This document shows, piece by piece, positions 40,754 to 50,324 of a stretch of DNA of 64,000 nt. Every line of letters begins with the position of its first letter. The stretch's first letter is position 1. The position numbers and the translations under genes are program-made. Under the pieces are notes generated by a model. The model was not told the DNA's origin and made no database searches. It saw only the letters and a list, made by a program, of their open reading frames with translations. This DNA comes from DASYDU01 sp050248495. GTDB taxonomy: Bacteria > Planctomycetota > Planctomycetia > Pirellulales > Lacipirellulaceae. The stretch covers positions 1 through 64,000 of the forward strand of contig JBFWSG010000017.1 of the NCBI GenBank assembly GCA_050248495.1. The letters are read 5' to 3'.

Positions 40754-41920
40754 ATGTTCTTTCGTTTGCTCCCCTGGGAGTACGCCATTCGGAATCTGTT
40801 TCGCCGGCCTCTGCGAACGGCTCTGACGTTCGTCGGCCTGGCCACGGTGATTCTGTTGGTGTTTGTCGTCGTCGGCTTCATCCGCGGGCTGGAGACGTCG
40901 CTCTCGGTGAGCGGCGATCCGCAAACCGCGCTCATTTTCTCGCTCGGCATGGGGGAGAACCTCGAATACTCGTCGATCGAAATGGCGACCAGCGACCTGG
41001 TGGCCGCGAGCGTCGAAGGGATTCAGGAGCGGTACGGCGAAAAGTATGTCTCACCGGAGCTCTACCTGGGGACGGATGTGAAAGTCGGCGGACGCGACGA
41101 GCCGGCAATGGGGCTAGTGCGGGGCGTAACTCCGTCAATACTGCTCGTGCGCCGGCAGGTGGAATTGGAAAACGGCACCTGGCCTCAGACCGGCGAAGTG
41201 CTCGTCGGCCGGCTCGCCGCGACCAAGCTCGGCGCGCGGGCGGGCGAACTCGACGTCGGGCAATCGATCGAGTTCGAGGGACGCAAGTGGCGGATCAGCG
41301 GAACATTTTCGGCCGGCGGCGCGGCCTTCGAATCGGAGTTGTGGTGCCGGCTGGACGAATTGCAGCAAGCCATGAAGCGGCAGGACTTGAGCCTCGTCGC
41401 CGTGACGCTCGCGCCCGGCACGGATTTCACGAACCTCGAGCTGTTCTGCCTGGAGCGGCTGGATTTGGAACTCCAGGCGATCGCAGAGCCGGAGTACTAC
41501 GCCACGCTGCAAAAAGATTACGGCCCGGTGCGGATGCTCGCCTGGCTGGTGGTGCTGTTGGTCTCCGGCGCCGGAATCTTCGCCGGGCTCAACACGATGT
41601 ACGGCTCGGTCGTGGGCCGAATTCGCGAGCTCGCCACGCTGCAGACAATCGGATTCGCGCGGCGGGCGGTCGTGGTGAGTTTGATCCAGGAAGGGGTGAT
41701 CCTGGCCGCGGCGGCGAGCCTGCTGGCGACGCTCGTGGCGCTGGTGTTTGTGAACGAAGCGGCGGTGCGATTTACGATGGGCGCGTTTGTCCTGCGGATC
41801 GACGAGCGGGCGGTGCTGATCGGCTCCGCGATCGGACTAGCGCTGGGCGTGATCGGCGCGTTGCCGCCGGCGATCCGGGCGCTGCGGATGCCGCTCGTGG
41901 ATGGATTGAAAGCGACTTGA
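40754..41920 (+). CDS. FtsX-like ABC transporter permease (first of two)
   Basis: The 388-residue permease starts at ATG 40754 (MFFRLLPWEYAIRNLFRRPLR). It has one N-terminal membrane helix (TFVGLATVILLVFVVVGF), a large periplasmic domain of about 220 residues, then three helices (LAWLVVLLVSGAGIFAGL, VVVSLIQEGVILAAAASL, and a last one before LRMPLVDGLKAT). This is the MacB/FtsX plan of exporters that work through periplasmic partners. It opens an operon with an exported OB-fold-like protein, a HlyD-type adaptor, an ATPase and a second permease of the same class. The two permeases probably form a heterodimer. Confidence 0.85.
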   Translation: MFFRLLPWEYAIRNLFRRPLRTALTFVGLATVILLVFVVVGFIRGLETSLSVSGDPQTALIFSLGMGENLEYSSIEMATSDLVAASVEGIQERYGEKYVSPELYLGTDVKVGGRDEPAMGLVRGVTPSILLVRRQVELENGTWPQTGEVLVGRLAATKLGARAGELDVGQSIEFEGRKWRISGTFSAGGAAFESELWCRLDELQQAMKRQDLSLVAVTLAPGTDFTNLELFCLERLDLELQAIAEPEYYATLQKDYGPVRMLAWLVVLLVSGAGIFAGLNTMYGSVVGRIRELATLQTIGFARRAVVVSLIQEGVILAAAASLLATLVALVFVNEAAVRFTMGAFVLRIDERAVLIGSAIGLALGVIGALPPAIRALRMPLVDGLKAT

Positions 41921-41967
41921 TGAACTGAAATTGTGGGTGACTTTTTCAAATCGAAAAGGAGTAAGTG

Positions 41968-42492
41968 ATGAAACGATTAATTCCAATGGTGTTGGCCTCG
42001 GCGGCATTTGCATTCGCGCTCTCGCTCGGGGCGACACGCGTGGCGGCGGCCGCAGAGGTTAATCCTTACAGATTGGCCGAAGCGCCCCAGGACGCGAGCG
42101 ACGTCATCGCGCTGCGAAGCGATGCAAAGGGCAAGCAGGACGTCGTGGTCGTGGGACGGATCGGCGGCCGACAGAATCCTTGGATCAAAGGGATGGCGGC
42201 TTTTTCGCTCGTCGATCGATCGCTCAAGCCCTGCAACGAAATCGAAGGCGACACGTGCAAGACGCCCTGGGACTACTGCTGCGAGAGCGACCTGGGCAAG
42301 GCTACCTTGCTGGTCACGTTTGTCGACGAGAGCGGCAAAATCATCAAACAGGACGCGCGCGAGCTGTTGGGCGTGAAAGAACTCGACACGCTGACGATCG
42401 TCGGCAAGGCAAAGCGCGACCCATCCGGCAATGTCACGGTGCTGGCATCGAAGGTCTACGTTCCAGCGCCGGAGGATGAGACGACACCATGA
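41968..42492 (+). CDS. Exported OB-fold-like protein in the ABC export operon
   Basis: The 174-residue protein starts at ATG 41968 with AAGGAG 6-11 nt upstream; the GTG directly before is less likely. A signal peptide (LASAAFAFALSLGATRVAAAA) precedes a beta-rich domain: DVVVVGRIGGRQNPWIKG, then FSLVDRSLKPC, ATLLVTFVDESGKIIKQDA, and LTIVGKAKRDPSGNVTVLA. This reads as an OB-fold of the kind seen in periplasmic binding or stress proteins. Four Cys lie in the middle (PCNEIEGDTCKTPWDYCC). The stop overlaps the start of the adaptor gene (ATGA), so the two are made together. Confidence 0.7.
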   Translation: MKRLIPMVLASAAFAFALSLGATRVAAAAEVNPYRLAEAPQDASDVIALRSDAKGKQDVVVVGRIGGRQNPWIKGMAAFSLVDRSLKPCNEIEGDTCKTPWDYCCESDLGKATLLVTFVDESGKIIKQDARELLGVKELDTLTIVGKAKRDPSGNVTVLASKVYVPAPEDETTP

Positions 42493-43835
42493 GCAGCGAA
42501 GTCGACATCAAGCGTCTAGCCATCGTCCGTGACCGCGCCGCGTCGGCAGCCAGGCCGTCGCGGCGGCGGCACGTCGTGAGCCGGTATCTGATTCCCGGCG
42601 TGCTATTGGCCGGGTTTCTGTCGCTCGTGGCCTGGTCGGCGCGAGATCTGATCTCGCCGCCGCGGGCGGTGTGGGTGGTGCCGGTGTTGGCTTCGCATTC
42701 GGCCGTCGAGAGCGAAGGCACGCCGCTGTTTCAGGCTGCCGGCTGGGTCGAGCCGCGGCCGACGGCGATTCGCGTCGCGGCATTGACGCCAGGCGTGGTC
42801 GAGCGGCTGCTGGTGGTGGAAGACCAGGCGGTGAAGGCGGGCGAGCCGGTGGCGGAACTCGTGAAGGCCGACGCGGAACTGGCGCGCGACGGCGCGGAGG
42901 CGGAACTCGCGCTGCGCCAGGCGGAACAGGCCGAAGCCGCCGCGAATCTCGATGCGGCGTCCGCCGTCTACAACGCGAAACAAGGGTCGACGGGCGTCGT
43001 CGCCGCGCGTGCGATTCAGGAGGCAAAGAGTGCCCGCGATGCCTCCAAGGCAAAGCTCGCCGCGGCCGAGGCGCAAGTGGCTCAAGCCCGAGTCGCACTG
43101 GCGATGGCGAAGCTGCGGCTCGAGCGGACGACCGTGCGCGCGCCGGTCGACGGGCGCGTCTACCAGCTGATGACCACGCCTGGCTCGACCCTCTCGGGCG
43201 GCATGGGACCAGGGCAAGCCGCCGACAGCAGCACCGTCGTCACGATGTACCAGCCGCAGATGCTGCAGATTCGCGCCGACGTCCGCTTCGAGGACATCCC
43301 CAAGGTGAGCCTGCGGCAAAAGGTGACGATCAACAATCCGGCCCTCGCCGAGCCGATCGCCGGGCAAGTGCTGTTCGTCAGCTCGAAGGCCAACATCCAG
43401 AAGAACACGCTGGAGGTGAAAGTGGCTCTCGACCAGTCGGCGGCCGTGCTGAAACCCGAGATGCTCGTGGAAGTGACCTATTTGGCGCCGAAGGTGGCAG
43501 CGGATGCCGGTCAGGTCTCCGAGGCGATGCGGCTCTATGTGCCGCAACAGCTCGTTGAACGCGCCGAAGGCGGGGCGTATCTGTGGGTGGCCGATCAATC
43601 GGCGGGCGTGGCGCGACAGACGGCGGTCACGCTTGGCACCGCGGCGCCGGGCGGGCTCGTGGAAGTCGCGCACGGGCTGGACATGGGTTCTCGTATCATC
43701 GCCCGCGGCGGCGAGGGGCTCGTGGATGGACAGCGGATTCGCGTGGTGAGCGAGGACGCAGCCGCCCTGGCGACGGCCACAGCGGATGCGGCCGATTCCC
43801 ATCCCATGCACCGCTTGCCGCAACAAGGAGAGTGA
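42489..43835 (+). CDS. HlyD/MacA-family periplasmic adaptor
   Basis: The 448-residue protein links an inner-membrane transporter to the outer membrane. It has one membrane helix (YLIPGVLLAGFLSLVAWSA), a lipoyl-type half-motif (GVVERLLVVEDQAVKAGEPVAEL), a long coiled-coil hairpin rich in Ala/Glu/Lys (about 125-205) and the second half-motif (TTVRAPVDGRVYQL). A beta-barrel region (LQIRADVRFEDIPKV) follows. Its start overlaps the previous stop. The ATPase gene begins 2 nt after its stop. This adaptor, ATPase and permease set matches DevBCA/MacAB-type export. Confidence 0.88.
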   Translation: MSSEVDIKRLAIVRDRAASAARPSRRRHVVSRYLIPGVLLAGFLSLVAWSARDLISPPRAVWVVPVLASHSAVESEGTPLFQAAGWVEPRPTAIRVAALTPGVVERLLVVEDQAVKAGEPVAELVKADAELARDGAEAELALRQAEQAEAAANLDAASAVYNAKQGSTGVVAARAIQEAKSARDASKAKLAAAEAQVAQARVALAMAKLRLERTTVRAPVDGRVYQLMTTPGSTLSGGMGPGQAADSSTVVTMYQPQMLQIRADVRFEDIPKVSLRQKVTINNPALAEPIAGQVLFVSSKANIQKNTLEVKVALDQSAAVLKPEMLVEVTYLAPKVAADAGQVSEAMRLYVPQQLVERAEGGAYLWVADQSAGVARQTAVTLGTAAPGGLVEVAHGLDMGSRIIARGGEGLVDGQRIRVVSEDAAALATATADAADSHPMHRLPQQGE

Positions 43836-43837
43836 AC

Positions 43838-44548
43838 ATGGCACTCGTGGAACTACGAAATGTGACGAAACGCTACCACAAAGGAGGCGAGACGATCACG
43901 CCGCTCGACGACGTGTCGCTCGACGTGGAGGAAGGCGAGTTCGTGTCGCTGATGGGCGCCAGCGGCACGGGAAAGTCGACGCTCTTAAATCTAGTAGCCA
44001 GCATCGACAGGCCGGATAGCGGCACGATCACCGTCCGCGGCACCGAGATCACGAAGCTCTCGCGGACGAAGCTCGCGCCCTGGCGGGCGGCGAACGTCGG
44101 CTACATCTTTCAAACCCACAATTTGATTCCCGTGCTCACAGCCTACGAGAACGTGGAGCTGCCGCTCTTGCTCTTGCCGATGTCGCGCTCCGAGCGGCAG
44201 GAGCGCGTCGAGGTGGCGCTCGCGGCGGTGGACTTGTTGGATCGGGCCGATCATTTCCCTCGGCAGCTCTCCGGCGGTCAGGAGCAGCGCGTGGGCGTGG
44301 CGCGGGCGATCGTGACGCACCCGACGATCGTCGTGGCGGACGAACCGACGGGCAATCTCGACGACGACACCTCGGCCCAAATTCTGCGACTGCTGCGGCG
44401 GCTCAACGATGAACTGGGCGTGACGCTGTTGATGGTGACACACGACGTCGACGCGGCCGCGATTGCCGGCCGGCAGTTGCGGCTGGAGCATGGCAAGTTG
44501 CACGAAGCGTCTCCACTGGCGGCGGCCGCAAACACGCGCGGCGCCTAA
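43838..44548 (+). CDS. ABC transporter ATP-binding protein (LolD/MacB type)
   Basis: The 236-residue ATPase starts at ATG 43838, with AAGGAG 8-13 nt upstream. Walker A is GASGTGKST (near 43), the Q-loop is in GYIFQTHNLIPVLTA, the signature is LSGGQEQRVGVARAI (LSGGQQQR is usual), and Walker B is IVVADEPTGNLDDD. The H-loop His is in MVTHDVDAA. It belongs to the MacB/LolD group, which pairs with FtsX-like permeases. It powers the two permeases encoded on each side in this operon. Confidence 0.95.
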   Translation: MALVELRNVTKRYHKGGETITPLDDVSLDVEEGEFVSLMGASGTGKSTLLNLVASIDRPDSGTITVRGTEITKLSRTKLAPWRAANVGYIFQTHNLIPVLTAYENVELPLLLLPMSRSERQERVEVALAAVDLLDRADHFPRQLSGGQEQRVGVARAIVTHPTIVVADEPTGNLDDDTSAQILRLLRRLNDELGVTLLMVTHDVDAAAIAGRQLRLEHGKLHEASPLAAAANTRGA

Positions 44549-44561
44549 AGGAGCAAGAGCC

Positions 44562-45713
44562 ATGACCCTCCATTTGACCAAGTTTCTGCCCTATGTCCTC
44601 AAGACGATGTGGCGGCACCGCGCGCGGACGATTCTCACCGTCAGCGGCACGGCGGTGGCGCTGTTCGTGTTTTCGTTCGTCGGCTCCGTGCAGCAAGGAC
44701 TCGATGCGCTCGCCACGCGGCAAGAATCAAAGCAGTCGCTGATCATGTTCCAGGCGAACAAGTTTTGCCCGGCCACCAGCCATCTCCCGCAGGACTATGA
44801 GATGAAGATCAAGCGCGTGGCGGGCGTGCGCGAGGTTGTGCCGATCCAGGTGTTCACGAACAATTGCCGCGCGAGCCTCGATGTGATCGTGTTCTACGGC
44901 CTGCCGCCGCAGAAATTGCGCGACGCCCGCGACTTCCAGCTCGTCTCGGGCGACTGGAGCCGTTTCGAGCAGCACCAGGACGCGGCGGTCGTGGGCCGCG
45001 CCGTGGCGAGTCGCCGCGGGCTCAAGACCGGCGAGAAGTTTTCGATCGGCGACCTGACCGTCGAAGTGGCCGGCATCTTCCAGTCGAACGATCCTGCCGA
45101 AGAGAACTACACCTATTCCCATCTGGACTTCTTGCAGCGCGGGAAAGCGGCCGACCTGGTCGGCACGGTGACGCAGCACGAGGTGTTGCTCGAACCGGGA
45201 GTCGATGCGGCCGCGAAGTCGGACGAGATCGACGCGCTGTTCCGCGGCGGCCCCGTCGAAACCGACACGCGGCCCAAAGGCGTGTTCCAGGCCAAGAGTC
45301 TCGGCGATCTGACGCAACTGATCGGCCTGGCGCATTACCTGGGTTACGCCTGCGTCGGCCTGGTGCTCGCGCTCGTGGCGACCACGACCGTGATGAGCGT
45401 GCAAGATCGGATTCAGGAGCACGCCGTGCTGCAGACGCTGGGCTTTTCCGGCAGCCGCGTGTTCGGCCTCGTGCTGGCGGAGAGCACGCTGTTGAGCATC
45501 GCCGGCGGACTCGCGGGCGTCGGCGCGGCGATGCTGATGCTCGCCTGGAGCCATCTGTCGGTCGGCGCCGAGGCGGTGACGATCGCGTTTCGCCCATCGT
45601 GGACGCTCGCCGCCACCGGCGTGTTGGTGGCGGGAGTCGTGGGAGTGCTCGCCGGTGTGGCGCCGGGTTGGCACGCCGCGCGGACCGACGTCGTCGCGGC
45701 CCTCCGGCAATGA
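44562..45713 (+). CDS. FtsX-like ABC transporter permease (second of two)
   Basis: The 383-residue permease starts at ATG 44562 with AAGGAG 10-15 nt upstream. It has the same plan as the first permease: an N-terminal helix (TILTVSGTAVALFVFSFVGS), a periplasmic domain, then three helices (YLGYACVGLVLALVATTTV, GLVLAESTLLSIAGGLAGV and TLAATGVLVAGVVGVLAGV). The conserved EHAVLQTLGFSGSRVF is typical of MacB/DevC permeases. It ends the operon and lies 14 nt after the ATPase gene. The substrate may be a lipid, peptide or metal complex; nothing here decides it. Confidence 0.88.
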   Translation: MTLHLTKFLPYVLKTMWRHRARTILTVSGTAVALFVFSFVGSVQQGLDALATRQESKQSLIMFQANKFCPATSHLPQDYEMKIKRVAGVREVVPIQVFTNNCRASLDVIVFYGLPPQKLRDARDFQLVSGDWSRFEQHQDAAVVGRAVASRRGLKTGEKFSIGDLTVEVAGIFQSNDPAEENYTYSHLDFLQRGKAADLVGTVTQHEVLLEPGVDAAAKSDEIDALFRGGPVETDTRPKGVFQAKSLGDLTQLIGLAHYLGYACVGLVLALVATTTVMSVQDRIQEHAVLQTLGFSGSRVFGLVLAESTLLSIAGGLAGVGAAMLMLAWSHLSVGAEAVTIAFRPSWTLAATGVLVAGVVGVLAGVAPGWHAARTDVVAALRQ

Positions 45714-45731
45714 ATTGACTTTTCGCCGCGA

Positions 45732-47621
45732 TCAGGGATGGGCGACTTGGGCCAGCTCGTGGCCAGAATCGGTTCGTCCCTGCCCGAGCGGCAACAATGC
45801 GCGGACGAATTTGTAAGCGACCATGATGGTCAGCGCGGCGGCCGCCGAGACGAGCACCGCGTAGAGAATTGTCTGCAGCTGGTCGAGGTACTGAGTTTTC
45901 TCGAGCATGTCGAGTTTGGCCTGGGCCGGCTCGAGGCCCTGCGCCGCGGCCTTTTCGAGCCAGACGATCGCCTGGGCCCGATCTTGCGGCACTCCGCGTC
46001 CTTCCAGGTACAGGATGCCGAGGTTCATCTGGCCCAGCGCGTGATTCTGTTCCGCCGCCTTGCGATACCAGCGAGCCGCCTCCGCGTCGCTTCTCGCGAC
46101 GCCGCGGCCTTCGGAGTACATTAAACCGAGGTTGTTCTGGCCATACGGTTCGTTTTGCACCGCGGCGCGGCGGATCCATTTGAGAGCCAGCGCGTCGTCG
46201 CGCGGCACGCCGGTCCCCTCGTGGTACATCCACCCCAAGTTGTTTTGTGCGAGGGCCTCGCCTTGTTCGGCGGCGCGCTCGTACCACTTCGCCGCAGTTT
46301 TCGGATCTTGGGGCACGCCTTTGCCAAAGTTGTAAGCCTGCCCCAGACTGGCCTGTGCGTAAGCGTCGTCTTGATTTGCGGCTTGGTGGTACCACTCAAG
46401 ACCCGCCACCACATTTTGCCGTCCACCGCGACCCTCGGAATTCATTTTGGCCAATCGACCCTGGGCCCAAGCCAGGCCCTGCTCGGCGGCTTTGCGATAC
46501 CACTTGGCAGCGGTGAATTCATCCCGCGCTACGCCGCGGCCGGTTTCGTAGGCGAACCCCAGATTGGCCTCGCCCCATGAATAGCCCTGCTCGGCGGCCT
46601 TGCGGAACCAGCGGACCGATTCCGCCTCGTCGCGCGGCACTCCTTTCCCGTCGCGGTACAACAGGCCCAATTGATTCTGGGCCTTTGGATAGTTTTGATC
46701 AGCGGCCTTGAGATACCAACGTACGGCCTCGGCCCCGTCGGCCGGCACGCCTTCGCCGTCGCGATACATCGAACCGAGATTCGTCTGCGCCACGTCGTCG
46801 CCGGCCTCGGCCGCCTTGCGATAACAGGCTAGCGCCTTGCCAAAATCTTGCGGCACACCGAGGCCGTCGCGGTATAGCCAACCGAGGTCGTTCCAGGCAG
46901 AAGGGATGCCCTTGTACGCAGCCGCACGATACCATCTGAACGCCAAATCGTAATCCAGCTTCACTCCGCGACCGTGCGCGTACATCCAGGCCAGGTTGAA
47001 TTGCGCCCAACCGAGCCCCTGATCCGCTGCGGCGCGAAACCAGACGACCGCCGTGCTGTCGTCCTGCGGCACACCGTGGCCGTCGCGGTACATGCGGCCA
47101 AGCTGGTGCTGCGCTTCGGCGTGGTTCTGGCGGGCCGCCGTGCGGTACCAGCGGACCGCTTGCTCGTAGTCTTGCGGCACGCCCAAGCCGTCCGCGTAGA
47201 GATGGCCCAGCGCCCTCTGCGACTCGGGCAAGTTCTGATCGGCAGCGAGTCGATACCACCTCATCGCTTCGCCGTAGTTCTGAGGAATCCCGCGGCCCAT
47301 CTCCAACATATAGCCGAAGTCGTGCTGCCCCCAAGCGTCACCCTGCGCCGCGGCCCTTTGATACCACAGCACCGCCATGCGGTCGTCCCGCTCGACGCCA
47401 CGCCCTTCCCCAAACATCCAGCCCAAACGACGCTGCGCCTCGGCATCTCCGCGGTCGGCTTCTTTCCGAAGCCAAGCCACTAGCTCTTCGTCCTCGGAGC
47501 GTAGCTCCTCGGACTGTGACTCGTTGGTATCGGAGTCGATTGTCTGCGCGAGCGCGCTCACGGGGATTTGCCCGAATATTGTCACGGCGATTATGACGAA
47601 CAGCCGTTGCGAACGTGCCAT
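45732..47621 (-). CDS. Sel1-repeat protein, 14 repeats, C-terminal membrane anchor
   Basis: The 629-residue protein has a signal peptide (RLFVIIAVTIFGQIPVSALAQ), then 14 complete Sel1-like repeats of about 36 residues, each with LGxMYxxGxGVxxDxxxAxxWYRKAA. A hydrophobic helix (LQTILYAVLVSAAAALTIMV) lies near the C-terminus and is followed by a short basic tail. Sel1 proteins serve as binding scaffolds, often in secretion or envelope assembly. The solenoid should lie outside the cytoplasm with the end in the membrane. It is convergent to the ABC export operon. The repeats are conserved enough that recombination could change their number. Confidence 0.9.
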   Translation of the reverse strand: MARSQRLFVIIAVTIFGQIPVSALAQTIDSDTNESQSEELRSEDEELVAWLRKEADRGDAEAQRRLGWMFGEGRGVERDDRMAVLWYQRAAAQGDAWGQHDFGYMLEMGRGIPQNYGEAMRWYRLAADQNLPESQRALGHLYADGLGVPQDYEQAVRWYRTAARQNHAEAQHQLGRMYRDGHGVPQDDSTAVVWFRAAADQGLGWAQFNLAWMYAHGRGVKLDYDLAFRWYRAAAYKGIPSAWNDLGWLYRDGLGVPQDFGKALACYRKAAEAGDDVAQTNLGSMYRDGEGVPADGAEAVRWYLKAADQNYPKAQNQLGLLYRDGKGVPRDEAESVRWFRKAAEQGYSWGEANLGFAYETGRGVARDEFTAAKWYRKAAEQGLAWAQGRLAKMNSEGRGGRQNVVAGLEWYHQAANQDDAYAQASLGQAYNFGKGVPQDPKTAAKWYERAAEQGEALAQNNLGWMYHEGTGVPRDDALALKWIRRAAVQNEPYGQNNLGLMYSEGRGVARSDAEAARWYRKAAEQNHALGQMNLGILYLEGRGVPQDRAQAIVWLEKAAAQGLEPAQAKLDMLEKTQYLDQLQTILYAVLVSAAAALTIMVAYKFVRALLPLGQGRTDSGHELAQVAHP

Positions 47622-47923
47622 GGAGTGGCTCCCGGTGAGATGCAGAAGAGGGCCGGCTCGACGAATGAAACTCCGCTGCTGACAAGCACTACAAGCCTAG
47701 CTCATGAGTGTTTCGCTGGACGTTTGTGGCGATGACGGACAATCCGATTGGCGCGGCAGTGTTGACTGGCGGTGCGCAATATCGCCACCACAAATCGGCC
47801 GAAATGTCGCGGGAAACGGTAAGGCAAAAATTGGACAATCGCGTTGCAGGAACGCTAAAATGCGACCGGTTGGCGAACGGCGGGGGCGACTCTTCTCTTT
47901 CCGATTTTCTGGGAGGTACCGTG
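47622..47923. other. Divergent region between the Sel1 gene and the sulfatase operon
   Basis: About 300 bases. On the plus strand TGGACA (47831-47836) and TAAAAT (47855-47860), 18 bp apart, form a fair promoter for the sulfatase genes. GGGAGG (47911-47916) is the ribosome site for the start at 47924. An upstream extension of the sulfatase frame to 47708 is open but looks non-coding. Confidence 0.5.
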
Positions 47924-50290
47924 ATGAATTCGCGCAACCGGTTCTTACGTCCGCGTCGCTGGATGATATTCATGTTAGCGGCCTGCCTCAACGCACCAAT
48001 TGCCTCCACAGCACAGAACCCCGTCACGCCCAGCGTCTTGCCTCGTCCCGACTTTCACTTCTCAGGCGACGTGGGACGAACCTTCGAGGATTCCGATCCG
48101 CCTCAATTTCCGCAGCCAGTCAAAGCGCCCAAGGGTGCGCCGAATATTGTGTTGATCCTGCTCGACGATGCGGGGTTCGGTCAGTTCAACACTTTTGGCG
48201 GCGGCGTTCCATCGCCAACGATGGACAGGCTCGCGGCAGAAGGGTTGCGCTACAACCGGTTCCATACGACGGCGCTCTGTAGCCCGACGCGGGCGGCTCT
48301 GATCACCGGACGCAACCACCACTCCACGGCGTTCGCCAGCATCACAGAAGTCGCCACGGGCTACGACGGGTATACCGGCGTGCTGCCCAAGAGCTGCGGC
48401 ACCGTCGGCGAGGTGCTCTCGCAGAATGGCTACTCGACGGCTTGGATCGGCAAGAACCACAACACGCCGCCGTGGGAAACCAGCGCGGCTGGCCCGTTCG
48501 ATCGCTGGGCGAATGGCATGGGATTTGAATACTTCTACGGATTCAACGCCGGCGACATGAACCATTGGAACCCAATCCTCTATGAGAATCGCAACCTCGT
48601 GCCGGCCTCGACCGATCCGAACTATCATTTGACGACGGACATCGCGGACCACGCGATCGCCTGGGTCCGCAAGATGAAGAGCATCGCGCCGGACAAACCG
48701 TTCTTCCTTTACGTCGCGCCTGGGGCGACTCACGCCCCACACCACGCCCCTCAGAAGTGGATCGAGAAGTTTAAAGGCAAGTTCAACATGGGCTGGGATG
48801 CATATCGCGAGGAAACGCTGGCCCGCCAGAAGAAGCTCGGCGTCGTGCCGGAGAACACCAAGCTGACCGAGCGCTCACATGGATTGCCGGCGTGGGATTC
48901 CCTGAACGCAGATCAGAAGCGGCTCTATGCGCACATGATGGAAGTATTTGCCGCCTACGGCGCGCATTGCGATTACGAAATGGGCCGCATCATCGACGCC
49001 ATTAAGCAGCTGCCCGATGCGGACAACACGATGATCATCTTCATCGCCGGCGACAATGGTTCCAGCGCCGAGGGGGGGCTGGAAGGGTCGCTCTGTGAGA
49101 ATATGTTCTTCAACGGCTTCTCCGAAAAGTGGCAGGACAACATCAAGGCAATCGACGAATTGGGTGGCCCGAAGCACTTTAACCATTTCCCCAGCGCCTG
49201 GGCCCACGCCATGAACACGCCATTCCAATGGACGAAGCAGGTGGCCAGCCACTTCGGCGGGACGCGCAACCCGATGATTATCTCGTGGCCGGCAAAGATT
49301 AAAGACCACGGTGGGCTGCGATCGCAATTCACCCACACCATCGATATCGTTCCGACGATCTACGAGGTGTGCGGAATCACGGCGCCCGAAGTGCTCAACG
49401 GCATCGAGCAAAAGCCGATTGAGGGGACCAGCTTCTCCGCGACTTTCAATGACGCCAACGCGCCAGAATTCCGTAAGACACAATATTTCGAAATGTTCGT
49501 CAACCGTGGCATTTACCACGATGGCTGGATGGCCTCGGCGACGTCTTTTGAACCGTGGAACCCCAACCGCGGCTCGTTCGACCCCGACAAGCAGAGTTGG
49601 GAGCTCTACAACATCGATGAAGACTTCTCGCAGGCGAACGATCTGGCGGCGAAGTATCCGGAAAAGCTCCGCCAACTCCAGGACCTGTGGTGGGTGGAGG
49701 CGGCGAAGTACAACGTCCTCCCACTCGATTGGCGCGGCACCGAGCGATTCAATGCGGAAGCCATGGGCCGGCCCAGCCTCATTCGCGGTCGGAAGTCGAT
49801 GACGTACTATCCTGGCACTATTGGCGTCCCGGACGCGGCGTCGCCGCCGATGATCAATAAGTCGTGGACGATAACCGCCGATGTCGACCTCCCAGACGAC
49901 AAGGCGAGTGGAATGGTTGTCACGCACGGCGGACTGGAAGGAGGCTATGGCCTGTATCTGCGCGAAGGCGTTCCGACGTTCGTCTATAACTTCCTCGGCA
50001 CCGAGCGGATGACGTTCGCGGCCAAAGACGCGCTCCCCAAGGGGAAGACGAAGCTCGTGGTCGATTTCAAATACGACGGCGGGGGCGCGGGAAAGGGTGG
50101 CGCGATCACCCTGATGGCGAACGACAGGCGGATCGCTGAGGGACGGCTGGAGAAGACCATCCCCGTCCAGTTCTCGCTCGGTGAAGGGCTGGACATTGGC
50201 GAAGACGTCGGCTCGCCGGTTGACTCTACGTACGAGTTGCCGTTTGCGTTTTCCGGGACGATCAACAACGTGACGGTGGATCTGAAATAG
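47924..50290 (+). CDS. Arylsulfatase (first of a tandem pair)
   Basis: The 788-residue exported enzyme hydrolyses sulfate esters. The start at ATG 47924 follows GGGAGG and gives a signal peptide (WMIFMLAACLNAPIASTAQ). The sulfatase signature is LCSPTRAALITGR, in which Cys119 would be turned to formylglycine. Metal ligands are expected at LLDDAGFG and GDNGSSAEGG. A C-terminal beta-rich domain (about 590-788; GYGLYLREGVPTFVYN) recalls a lectin-like fold found in long arylsulfatases. The second sulfatase gene follows 34 nt later. The modifying enzyme (FGE) is not in the window. Natural substrates may be sulfated algal polysaccharides. Confidence 0.93.
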   Translation: MNSRNRFLRPRRWMIFMLAACLNAPIASTAQNPVTPSVLPRPDFHFSGDVGRTFEDSDPPQFPQPVKAPKGAPNIVLILLDDAGFGQFNTFGGGVPSPTMDRLAAEGLRYNRFHTTALCSPTRAALITGRNHHSTAFASITEVATGYDGYTGVLPKSCGTVGEVLSQNGYSTAWIGKNHNTPPWETSAAGPFDRWANGMGFEYFYGFNAGDMNHWNPILYENRNLVPASTDPNYHLTTDIADHAIAWVRKMKSIAPDKPFFLYVAPGATHAPHHAPQKWIEKFKGKFNMGWDAYREETLARQKKLGVVPENTKLTERSHGLPAWDSLNADQKRLYAHMMEVFAAYGAHCDYEMGRIIDAIKQLPDADNTMIIFIAGDNGSSAEGGLEGSLCENMFFNGFSEKWQDNIKAIDELGGPKHFNHFPSAWAHAMNTPFQWTKQVASHFGGTRNPMIISWPAKIKDHGGLRSQFTHTIDIVPTIYEVCGITAPEVLNGIEQKPIEGTSFSATFNDANAPEFRKTQYFEMFVNRGIYHDGWMASATSFEPWNPNRGSFDPDKQSWELYNIDEDFSQANDLAAKYPEKLRQLQDLWWVEAAKYNVLPLDWRGTERFNAEAMGRPSLIRGRKSMTYYPGTIGVPDAASPPMINKSWTITADVDLPDDKASGMVVTHGGLEGGYGLYLREGVPTFVYNFLGTERMTFAAKDALPKGKTKLVVDFKYDGGGAGKGGAITLMANDRRIAEGRLEKTIPVQFSLGEGLDIGEDVGSPVDSTYELPFAFSGTINNVTVDLK

Positions 50291-50324
50291 TCTGATGTCG
50301 CTCGGTACTCCCGGAGGCAGGAAA

